Assembly: GCA_947174225.1 (NCBI GenBank)
Contig: CAMWIF010000198.1
Location: forward strand, 1-5,552
Length of the DNA: 5,552 nucleotides
Reading direction: 5' to 3'
Source: an uncultured Porphyromonadaceae bacterium
Lineage (GTDB): Bacteria > Bacteroidota > Bacteroidia > Bacteroidales > Muribaculaceae
Part shown: positions 1 to 5,552 of the stretch, one piece after another
Position numbering within the stretch: the stretch's first letter is position 1
Layout of the letters: each line of letters starts with the position of its first letter
Translations under genes and position numbers: made by a program
Notes under the pieces: generated by a model
Databases searched by the model: none
The model's input: the letters and a program-made list of their open reading frames with translations, nothing else
What the model was told of the DNA's origin: nothing

Positions 1-24
1 TCATAAACCAATAATGGAAAATAA

Positions 25-55
25 AAGTCAGCAGGCTTTGCACTTTTACTGACTT
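25..55. repeat. Inverted repeat in the leader of the leftward transcript
   Basis: AAGTCAG (25-31) and CTGACTT (49-55) form a perfect 7-base stem around a 17-base loop. It would fold in the 5' leader of the transcript from the leftward promoter. Neither strand shows a convincing T-tract directly after it, so it is not called a terminator. It may be a leader structure or coincidence. Confidence 0.3.
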
Positions 56-69
56 ATCATTTCCGCTTG

Positions 70-101
70 CAAAGTTAAACAAGTTTATAATATAAACCAA
101 A
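70..101 (-). promoter_or_regulatory. Leftward Bacteroidota-type promoter for a gene beyond the left edge
   Basis: Read on the minus strand, TTTG (plus-strand CAAA at 98-101) is followed after exactly 20 bases by TAACTTTG (plus-strand CAAAGTTA at 70-77). This fits the Bacteroidota -33/-7 consensus, with the same spacing as the promoter at 3864-3895. Transcription would start near 62-65 and run off the window. The visible leader has one ATG that stops after four codons (MISQ) and another at the very edge (4-2), so the gene itself is not seen. Together with the rightward core at 196-203 this makes the region a divergent promoter region. Confidence 0.6.
83..97. promoter_or_regulatory. Perfect 15-base palindrome, possible operator
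   Basis: GTTTATA-A-TATAAAC has two perfect 7-base arms around one central base. It lies entirely between the -33 and -7 elements of the leftward promoter, where a bound repressor would block RNA polymerase. The 9-mer ATAAACCAA at its right side (92-100) occurs again at 3-11. The operator role is inferred from position and symmetry. The sequence is AT-rich, so chance symmetry is possible. Confidence 0.4.
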
Positions 102-195
102 TTTATCAATAAAAATATTTCATCTTTTTCCCAGTGGCGGCTCCGAATGTAAGGAAAAGTCTATGTAAAGTTAATGATAAGTAGCGTTTTTTTGT

Positions 196-203
196 TAACT
201 TTG
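196..203 (+). promoter_or_regulatory. Bacteroidota -7 promoter element for the GH89 gene
   Basis: TAACTTTG is an exact match to TAnnTTTG and sits in TTAACTTTGCAAC, the same 13 bases found at the promoter of the third gene (3887-3899). No clear TTTG lies about 20 bases upstream, so the -33 element is weak or this promoter needs an activator. The expected transcript start is near 209, leaving a leader of roughly 55 bases before the ATG at 264. An in-frame ATG at 174 lies upstream of this element, so it cannot be the start on this transcript. Confidence 0.55.
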
Positions 204-263
204 CAACATTATAGTCATAATCAATCTGATACTCGAACATACCTTTCATCAATGACCTATATC

Positions 264-2516
264 ATGAGTAAATTTATGCGGTTTTTTCTCACTGTCATCA
301 TCTTGCTGATGTCTTTCCTGCCGACATTAGCAAACCCTGTGGACGATCTTATCAATCGTATCGATCCGGGTGCCTCACGTAAGTTCAAAACTGAGTTAGT
401 GAAATCCTACAAAGATTTCTTTGAACTTGACCAGAGCGGTGACCGTGTGGTGATACGCGCCAACTCCTGGGTAAATATGGCTACAGGACTTAACTGGTAT
501 CTCAAGCATCATGCCGGCATACATCTGTCGTGGAACAATATGACAGCGAAACTTCCTGACCGTCTGCCGCGTGTTGAGAAACCGGAGCGGCACACAACTA
601 ATCTACCGTTGCGTTATGATTTCAATTACTGCACCTTCTCCTATTCCATGCCCTTTTGGGACTGGGAACGCTGGCAGAAAGAGATTGACTGGATGGCTCT
701 CCACGGCATAAATATGCCTCTCGCCATTGTCGGGATGGAATCGGTGTGGAGAAATGTTTTGCTCAAGCTTGGCTATTCGGAAAAGGAAGTGGGCGATTTC
801 ATTGCCGGACCGGCATTCATAGCTTGGTGGGCTATGAATAACCTTGAAGGTTGGGGAGGTCCCCTACCCGATTCCTGGTACCCCCAACAGGAAGAGCTAC
901 AGAAAAAGATACTCGCCAGAATGAAAGAACTCGGTATGCACCCCGTGTTGCCCGGTTATTGCGGTATGATGCCACACGATGCCAAAGAACGCCTTGGACT
1001 TGAAGTGACTGACGGCGGTCTGTGGAACGGCTACGTGCGTCCCTCCAACCTTTCAGCCACCGACCCACGTTTCGACGAGATAGCCGACCTTTATTATAAG
1101 GAACTTACCAAGCTTTACGGCAAAGCGGATTATTATTCCCTTGATCCTTTCCACGAGAGCAAGGATGATGCAGCAATCGACTATGCCGAAGCGGGACGCA
1201 AACTTATGGCAGCGATGAAACGCGCCAACCCGGAGGCGGTGTGGGTAGTACAAGGCTGGACTGAGAACCCTCGTCCTGAGATGTTGACAGCTATCAAGCC
1301 GGGGGAGATTCTGATTCTTGACCTATTTTCGGAGTGTCGCCCAATGTGGGGCATACCTTCCGTATGGAGGAGAGAAGAGGGCTACGGCGACCATGACTGG
1401 CTATTCTGTATGCTCGAAAACTTCGGTGCCAACGTCGGTCTGCACGGGCGTATGGATCAGCTTATTGACAATTTCTATGCCACTAAAGATAATCCTCTCG
1501 CCTCTCATCTTAAAGGCTACGGCTTCACGATGGAGGGGTCAGGCAACAATCCGGTTATGTTTGAGCTTATGAGCGAGCTGCCGTGGATACCGGAGAAAAT
1601 AGCAAAGGAGGATTGGATTAAGGACTATGTGAAAGCACGCTATGGGACAGAAGATCCTGATGTGCAGGCAGCTTGGGATGTGCTTATCAATTCCATCTAC
1701 AACTGTCCGGCAGGTAATAACCAGCAAGGTCCTCACGAGAGCATTTATTGTGGGCGCCCTTCGCTCAACAATTTCCAAGTGAAGAGCTGGTCGAAGATGC
1801 GCAACTATTATGATCCCGCCTCGACACTTAAAGCTGCCCAACTGATGGCGAAGGCTGCCGACCGTCTGCGCGGTAACAATAACTATGAATATGACCTTGT
1901 AGACATTACACGTCAGGCACTCGCCGACCAGGGTCGCCGCCAATACCTCCGCACCATAGCCGACTACAATGCTTTCGCACGTGAAGATTTCCGTGCCAAC
2001 GCTGATAAGTTTTTGGAAATGCTCCTTATGCAGGATAAACTCTTGGGCAGCCGTCCTGAATTCCGTCTTGGCTCATGGACCGAGGATGCCCGCAGTCTTG
2101 GCAATACCGAAGCCGAAAAGGATCTCTATGAATGGAATGCACGAGTGCAGATTACTACGTGGGGCAACCGCACCTGTGCCAACGACGGGGGTCTGCGCGA
2201 CTATGCCAACAAGGAATGGAACGGTTTGCTACGTGACTTCTATTATCCCCGTTGGGCTACCTATTTCGATGCCCTCGCCGAGCAGATGGAGCATAACTCA
2301 AAACCCGATCCGGATGGTCTTGGAGGCGGTGTCAACAGCAACAAGACAGCCACAGAGCTTTTCGCAATGGCTCTGCCCGCAGGTCCGGAAATAGATTGGT
2401 ATGCCATTGAGGAGCCTTGGACTCTACGCAAAGGTGGCTACACCTCAGCACCCGAAGGAGATCCCATTGCCTTAGCCAAAGAAGCTCTCAATCTCCTCTC
2501 TACCCTAAACCCTTAG
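264..2516 (+). CDS. Secreted alpha-N-acetylglucosaminidase, family GH89 (NAGLU-like)
   Basis: Predicted to hydrolyse terminal alpha-linked N-acetylglucosamine from glycans, like human lysosomal NAGLU and Clostridium perfringens GH89. Numbering is for the 750-residue product from the ATG at 264. Residues 1-23 are a signal peptide: a Lys/Arg-bearing start, a hydrophobic core around LTVIILLMSFL, and likely cleavage after PTLA. There is no lipobox cysteine, so a soluble periplasmic or exported enzyme is expected. A small NAGLU N-domain (about 26-100) precedes the catalytic TIM barrel (about 116-441), with NYCTFSYS, DWERWQKEIDWMALHGIN and GPAFIAWW motifs that align with the human protein. The two catalytic glutamates are present: E298 in DPFHE (human E316) and E424 in FTMEG (human E446). 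The helical C-domain (about 445-745) carries YDLVDITRQAL, RLGSW and DYANKEW. The frame stays open back to 174, but that start puts 30 residues before the signal peptide and precedes the promoter. ATGs at 252 and 276 are possible alternatives. Length is normal for the family and there is no sign of damage. A membrane acetyltransferase gene follows after 69 bases and is probably co-transcribed. The natural substrate cannot be told from the sequence. Confidence 0.96.
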   Translation: MSKFMRFFLTVIILLMSFLPTLANPVDDLINRIDPGASRKFKTELVKSYKDFFELDQSGDRVVIRANSWVNMATGLNWYLKHHAGIHLSWNNMTAKLPDRLPRVEKPERHTTNLPLRYDFNYCTFSYSMPFWDWERWQKEIDWMALHGINMPLAIVGMESVWRNVLLKLGYSEKEVGDFIAGPAFIAWWAMNNLEGWGGPLPDSWYPQQEELQKKILARMKELGMHPVLPGYCGMMPHDAKERLGLEVTDGGLWNGYVRPSNLSATDPRFDEIADLYYKELTKLYGKADYYSLDPFHESKDDAAIDYAEAGRKLMAAMKRANPEAVWVVQGWTENPRPEMLTAIKPGEILILDLFSECRPMWGIPSVWRREEGYGDHDWLFCMLENFGANVGLHGRMDQLIDNFYATKDNPLASHLKGYGFTMEGSGNNPVMFELMSELPWIPEKIAKEDWIKDYVKARYGTEDPDVQAAWDVLINSIYNCPAGNNQQGPHESIYCGRPSLNNFQVKSWSKMRNYYDPASTLKAAQLMAKAADRLRGNNNYEYDLVDITRQALADQGRRQYLRTIADYNAFAREDFRANADKFLEMLLMQDKLLGSRPEFRLGSWTEDARSLGNTEAEKDLYEWNARVQITTWGNRTCANDGGLRDYANKEWNGLLRDFYYPRWATYFDALAEQMEHNSKPDPDGLGGGVNSNKTATELFAMALPAGPEIDWYAIEEPWTLRKGGYTSAPEGDPIALAKEALNLLSTLNP

Positions 2517-2556
2517 ACTCCACCTGCTATAACCTAAAGTAATACCCTTTAATTAC

Positions 2557-2577
2557 CATAAACCCTAAACTCTAAAC
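2557..2577 (+). repeat. Three tandem heptamers (NNTAAAC) upstream of the acetyltransferase start
   Basis: CATAAAC, CCTAAAC and TCTAAAC follow one another without gaps and end eight bases before the ATG at 2586. Related CCTAAA strings occur at 2504-2509 and 2533-2538. The 69-base gap between the two genes has no TAnnTTTG element, no Shine-Dalgarno sequence and no convincing hairpin. The repeat may simply be an A-rich unstructured ribosome entry region, as is common in Bacteroidota. Confidence 0.5.
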
Positions 2578-2585
2578 CACTAACG

Positions 2586-3704
2586 ATGGCACGTCTTTTA
2601 TCACTTGATGTAGTGCGTGGTTTTACCGTAGCCAGTATGATTCTTGTCAATAACGGCTATGGTCAGTCCTTTGAGCCTCTTCGCCACGCTAAATGGAATG
2701 GTCTCTCCTTGAGCGATCTGGTGTTTCCCTTCTTCCTGTTTATTATGGGAGTTTCGATGTTTCTATCGTTATCGGGACGAGGTTTCGACTTCACCCCTGC
2801 CAAATTCGCCAAAATACTTAAACGCACCATTCTACTACTTCTGTTTGGCATAGCGATAAATTGGTTTGATATGGCAATAGAAGGGTCACCATTCGCTTTC
2901 GGAGAGTTACGCTTCTGGGCGGTGCTGCAACGCATAGCGGTGTGCTATTTGTTGGCATCAGTGATGGCGCTGACTATAAAACATCGCTACATCCTATCCT
3001 CTGCCATCGGACTTTTAGTGATTTATACTCTGGTGATTGTATTTGGTCACGGATATGCCGACAGCAAAGAATATAATGTGCTATATCAGGTCGATGCGTG
3101 GCTGTTCGGCGAAGCCCATCTCTATCATAAGTCTGCCGTAGACCCGGAAGGACTGTTGGGTACAATATCAGCCCTTGCCAACGTGCTTTTCGGCTTCTAC
3201 TGCGGAATGAAACTCAAAGCCAACGATAAACCTAACTCATCTTCCGAGAAATCGTTAGTCGAAAAGATTAATTCACTCTTCACAGTGGGAGCGTTGCTTG
3301 CCTTTGGAGGGTTCATCGTAAACTTCGCGTTACCCTATAATAAGCGCATCTGGAGTCCCTCTTTCGCACTCATCACATCAGGATTCTGCGCATTGCTACT
3401 CGCCTTGGTGATGTCGGCAGTTGACAGGGACCAACGTCGCGGTGCCTTAGTGACATTCTTCCAGGCTTTCGGTGTGAATGCGTTGATAATCTATATTGCC
3501 AGTGAGTTGATGGCAATACTTTTCGGTCATTTCGGCATAAGCGACCTGATTTATGGCGGTTGTAGTCTCATCTTCCTCTCCGTAAATCCCGATTCCATAT
3601 TCCTCACCAAATGCACCTCACTCGCCTACGCCCTCTGCTTCGTACTTCTCAACTTCGCCATTGCCTACCCCCTCTTCAAAAAACGCATCTACATCAAACT
3701 CTAA
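2586..3704 (+). CDS. Membrane acetyltransferase of the HGSNAT/NagX family (DUF5009)
   Basis: A 372-residue inner-membrane protein with about 10-11 hydrophobic helices (roughly 8-24, 42-61, 79-97, 109-129, 134-154, 190-208, 230-249, 257-278, 288-314, 319-332, 343-364). It resembles the membrane part of human heparan-alpha-glucosaminide N-acetyltransferase. LSLDVVRGFTVASMILVNNG is followed by HAKWNGLSLSDLVFP, whose H34 matches the human active-site histidine (H269, in HASWNGL). Also shared are FIMGVSMFLS (52-61), VLQRIAVCY (113-121), HLYHK (178-182) and DPEGLLGTI (186-194). The large N-terminal luminal domain of the animal enzyme is absent, as is usual in bacterial relatives. The expected reaction moves acetyl from cytosolic acetyl-CoA to the amino group of a glucosamine residue on the periplasmic side. 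The transfer across the membrane is known for HGSNAT and inferred here. The gene lies 69 bases after a GH89 gene with no promoter visible between them, which supports a shared pathway. The start at 2586 gives the family-typical MxRLLSLD beginning. The family is broad and some members may acylate other sugars, so the substrate is uncertain. Confidence 0.92.
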   Translation: MARLLSLDVVRGFTVASMILVNNGYGQSFEPLRHAKWNGLSLSDLVFPFFLFIMGVSMFLSLSGRGFDFTPAKFAKILKRTILLLLFGIAINWFDMAIEGSPFAFGELRFWAVLQRIAVCYLLASVMALTIKHRYILSSAIGLLVIYTLVIVFGHGYADSKEYNVLYQVDAWLFGEAHLYHKSAVDPEGLLGTISALANVLFGFYCGMKLKANDKPNSSSEKSLVEKINSLFTVGALLAFGGFIVNFALPYNKRIWSPSFALITSGFCALLLALVMSAVDRDQRRGALVTFFQAFGVNALIIYIASELMAILFGHFGISDLIYGGCSLIFLSVNPDSIFLTKCTSLAYALCFVLLNFAIAYPLFKKRIYIKL

Positions 3705-3735
3705 TCCCCACCTTTAGTCAAAATATCCACTATTC

Positions 3736-3783
3736 CTGCCCGACTGTGCCCAACTACTACGTAGCTTAATCCATATCGGGCAG
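3736..3783. repeat. Long-looped inverted repeat after the acetyltransferase gene
   Basis: CTGCCCGA (3736-3743) and TCGGGCAG (3776-3783) form a perfect 8-base GC-rich stem with a 32-base loop, which itself contains the palindrome CTACGTAG (3757-3764). It lies 31 bases past the stop at 3704 and before the next promoter, so it could stabilise the 3' end or help end the upstream transcript. No T-tract follows, so it is not a standard intrinsic terminator. Confidence 0.4.
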
Positions 3784-3863
3784 ATGCTTTGGAAAGCGAT
3801 TCTTAAATCACCTATCCATACGGAGATATGCTAAATTACTGTATCATTTAGTACGTTTATTGG

Positions 3864-3895
3864 TTTGGAGATTAGCAGGTAAATGATTAACTTTG
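3864..3895 (+). promoter_or_regulatory. Strong Bacteroidota-type promoter for the ATPase/nuclease gene
   Basis: TTTG at 3864-3867 and TAACTTTG at 3888-3895 are separated by 20 bases and match both consensus elements exactly. Transcription should start near 3901, giving a leader of about 36 bases before the ATG at 3937. This shows the third gene can be expressed independently of the two upstream genes. Confidence 0.75.
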
Positions 3896-3904
3896 CAACG
3901 TAGG

Positions 3905-3922
3905 CATAAGTTATGTCATAAC
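3905..3922. promoter_or_regulatory. Overlapping dyads at the transcript start, possible operator
   Basis: CATAAGTTATGTCATAAC holds two overlapping palindromes that share the central TTATG: CATAA-G-TTATG (3905-3915) and GTTATG-T-CATAAC (3910-3922). They begin about ten bases past the -7 element, at or just after the expected transcript start. A repressor site or a short leader hairpin would both fit. The function is inferred from position alone. Confidence 0.35.
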
Positions 3923-3936
3923 AAACCGAGCTAAAT

Positions 3937-5496
3937 ATGGAGGCACAGAAATATCCGGTCAGCACAGCTGACTTTGAAAGGATTCGTACAGAGAATTATC
4001 TATACGTAGACAAGACAGAATACATCCATTCCCTTGTCACTCGCGGTGTGTTCTACTTTCTGAGTCGTCCACGCAGATTCGGTAAAAGTCTGCTTCAATC
4101 TACTTTAGCCGCTTACTTTTCCGGGCAACGTGAGCTGTTCAAAGGACTGGCTATCGACCGTCTTCAACCGGAGCCGTGGGAAACATATCCGGTGCTACGT
4201 TTAGATCTGAGCGGTAAAGCATATACTGACAAGGCTAGCCTTACAAGTTTGCTTGATATGCAACTGCAAGGATGGGAGCTTAAATATGGAATTAAAGACA
4301 CACGAAAAACCGTTGATGAACGTTTTACAGTTCTGCTACATAGAATAACCGAATTGACCGGGAAAAAGGTAGTGATACTGATTGATGAATATGACAGTCC
4401 TCTGTCGGAAACTATTGGCAATAAGGAGTTGCAAGAGAGTTATCGTGAACAGCTGCATGGATTTTATTCCGTATTGAAAAGGGAGGAAAGGAACATACAA
4501 TTCTGTATGCTTACCGGTGTCACGAAGTTTGGGAAAGTCTCCGTATTCAGTGGTCTTAATAACCTCAACGACATTACTTTCGATAACCAATATGCCGGAA
4601 TATGTGGTATAACCGAGAAGGAACTAAGGACATATTTCACTCCCGGAATTGAGCGTTTAGCCGAAGCGGAGAATTGTTCTATGGAAGAGGCGTTCAACCA
4701 ACTGAAATTCTATTACGACGGTTATCATTTCACGAAGTCCCTTCTCGACATATATAACCCGTTCAGTGTGTTGAAAGCACTCGATCGCTGCGAGATAGAG
4801 GATTATTGGTGCATCACAGGTATGCCCACCCTTCTATCCAAATCCCTGCGTGACATTGATTTCAATATAGAGGAACTGAAGGAAATCGGTGTGACCCAGA
4901 GTATGCTTGGAGATGTCTCAGTATATAAGACAGATCCTATCCCTCTTTTTTATCAGACCGGCTATTTGACAATAAAAGACTACGATCAGGAAGCGAAGAT
5001 TTATACCCTTCGCTATCCTAACCGCGAAGTGGAACGGGGTATACTCAACAATATCCTTCGATTGTATATACCTTCTATGACCACTACGGAAGGGAGTATA
5101 GTACTTATGCGTCGTGACCTTTGCAACGGAAAGCCTGAACAGTTCGTGGCTCGTCTTAAAGCATACTTAGCCGGTATCCCCTCAAAACTGCGAACCCATG
5201 TTTCTCAATATGAGAACTACTACCATACAATATTCTACTGCATTATGTCGCTCATCGGACTTAATGTAAAGGTGGAATACAACACCTCATCCGGCTTCAT
5301 AGATGTGGTAATCGAAACCAAGGACTATATCTATATAATCGAACTGAAGGTTAATGGCAGTGCAGCGGTCGCCATGCGTCAGATTGAAAAGAAACAATAT
5401 GCAGCCCCATTCGCAATGGATCCGCGCAAGCTTTTCAAGGTCGCCCTCGGTTTCTCAAAGAAAACCGCCTCCATCACATCCTCAATCATCTTCTAA
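3937..5496 (+). CDS. AAA-ATPase-like protein with C-terminal PD-(D/E)XK nuclease-like domain
   Basis: A 519-residue, probably cytoplasmic protein of the two-domain family usually annotated as AAA-ATPase-like plus PDDEXK_9 (DUF1703). The N-terminus has the family's DFERIRTENYLYVDKT segment. A Walker A motif, RPRRFGKS (44-51), lacks the first glycine of the classic P-loop, as is typical of the family. A Walker B motif, VVILIDEYD (145-153), supplies acidic D150/E151. LTGVTKFGKVSVFSGLNNL (192-210) and YYDGYHF (259-265) are further family signatures. The C-terminus has a restriction-endonuclease-like core: D456 in GFID, then E469-L-K471 (ELK), then QIEKKQYAAPF (482-492). The putative active-site residues are therefore present. 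There is no signal peptide or membrane segment. Length is usual for the family and the frame is intact. Base composition looks somewhat more AT-rich than in the first gene. It has its own promoter and follows a 232-base gap, so it is unlikely to serve the glycan genes. Members are numerous and often multi-copy in Bacteroidales, and I know of no firmly established role. A role in defence or a link to mobile DNA would be speculation. Confidence 0.92.
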   Translation: MEAQKYPVSTADFERIRTENYLYVDKTEYIHSLVTRGVFYFLSRPRRFGKSLLQSTLAAYFSGQRELFKGLAIDRLQPEPWETYPVLRLDLSGKAYTDKASLTSLLDMQLQGWELKYGIKDTRKTVDERFTVLLHRITELTGKKVVILIDEYDSPLSETIGNKELQESYREQLHGFYSVLKREERNIQFCMLTGVTKFGKVSVFSGLNNLNDITFDNQYAGICGITEKELRTYFTPGIERLAEAENCSMEEAFNQLKFYYDGYHFTKSLLDIYNPFSVLKALDRCEIEDYWCITGMPTLLSKSLRDIDFNIEELKEIGVTQSMLGDVSVYKTDPIPLFYQTGYLTIKDYDQEAKIYTLRYPNREVERGILNNILRLYIPSMTTTEGSIVLMRRDLCNGKPEQFVARLKAYLAGIPSKLRTHVSQYENYYHTIFYCIMSLIGLNVKVEYNTSSGFIDVVIETKDYIYIIELKVNGSAAVAMRQIEKKQYAAPFAMDPRKLFKVALGFSKKTASITSSIIF

Positions 5497-5516
5497 TCAC
5501 TATATTCCGAAGTTCC

Positions 5517-5548
5517 TATTTGTCAGACTGCTTCAACTCTGATAAATA
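5517..5548 (+). terminator. Candidate terminator hairpin after the ATPase/nuclease gene
   Basis: Bases 5517-5527 pair with 5538-5548 in an 11-base stem with one G-T wobble (5522/5543) around a 10-base loop. The hairpin begins 21 bases after the stop at 5496. The stem is AT-rich at its base and the window ends before any T-tract could be seen, so the terminator assignment rests on position and pairing only. Confidence 0.4.
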
Positions 5549-5552
5549 TGTC

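Noticed and set aside
1539..1943. A 134-codon open frame on the minus strand inside the GH89 gene
   Set aside because: It lies opposite conserved GH89 sequence, resembles no family I know, and has no promoter. It is a shadow of the real gene.
1969..2394. A 141-codon open frame on the plus strand inside the GH89 gene
   Set aside because: It is a second frame over the conserved C-terminal GH89 domain, and its translation shows no recognisable domain or signal.
2503..2577. CCCTAAA strings resembling eukaryotic telomere repeats
   Set aside because: Only scattered, imperfect copies occur between two bacterial genes. There is no long array and no sign of a chromosome end.
3705..3936. Possible small gene, tRNA or insertion-sequence remnant in the gap
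   Set aside because: I see no open frame with a plausible start, no cloverleaf and no terminal inverted repeats with a target duplication. The gap is explained by the hairpin, promoter and leader.
5354..5542. A 62-codon open frame overlapping the end of the ATPase/nuclease gene
   Set aside because: Most of it overlaps the conserved nuclease-like domain in another frame. It has no recognisable features.
1..5552. CRISPR array or other regularly spaced repeats
   Set aside because: No repeat of 20 or more bases recurs at regular spacing anywhere in the window.

Overview
The window looks like part of a Bacteroidales chromosome, probably from a gut commensal of the Bacteroides/Prevotella/Muribaculaceae kind. 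Three promoter cores match the Bacteroidota pattern (TTTG at -33, TAnnTTTG at -7). Start codons lack clear Shine-Dalgarno sequences, and all three protein families are common in this order. I cannot assign a genus.

Layout: positions 1-263 are a non-coding regulatory region. It holds a leftward promoter for a gene beyond the left edge, with a perfect 15-base palindrome in its spacer, and a rightward promoter core for the first gene. Positions 264-2516 encode a secreted family GH89 alpha-N-acetylglucosaminidase. After a 69-base gap containing three tandem 7-base repeats, 2586-3704 encodes a polytopic membrane acetyltransferase of the HGSNAT/NagX (DUF5009) family. A 232-base gap follows with a long-looped hairpin, a strong promoter and an overlapping dyad. 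Positions 3937-5496 encode a 519-residue protein with an AAA-ATPase-like N-terminus and a PD-(D/E)XK nuclease-like C-terminus. A hairpin beyond its stop is a candidate terminator.

The first two genes are the main point of interest. In animal lysosomes the homologues of these two proteins act in succession on heparan sulfate. HGSNAT passes acetyl groups from cytosolic acetyl-CoA across the membrane to terminal non-acetylated glucosamine, and NAGLU then removes the resulting alpha-GlcNAc. Their adjacency here, on one strand with no promoter visible between them, suggests a bacterial periplasmic 'acetylate, then cleave' module for alpha-glucosamine-capped glycans. The substrate (heparan sulfate, alpha-GlcNAc-capped mucin O-glycans or something else) cannot be read from this window, which contains no sulfatase, lyase or SusC/SusD gene. 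The third gene has its own promoter and is probably an independent unit.
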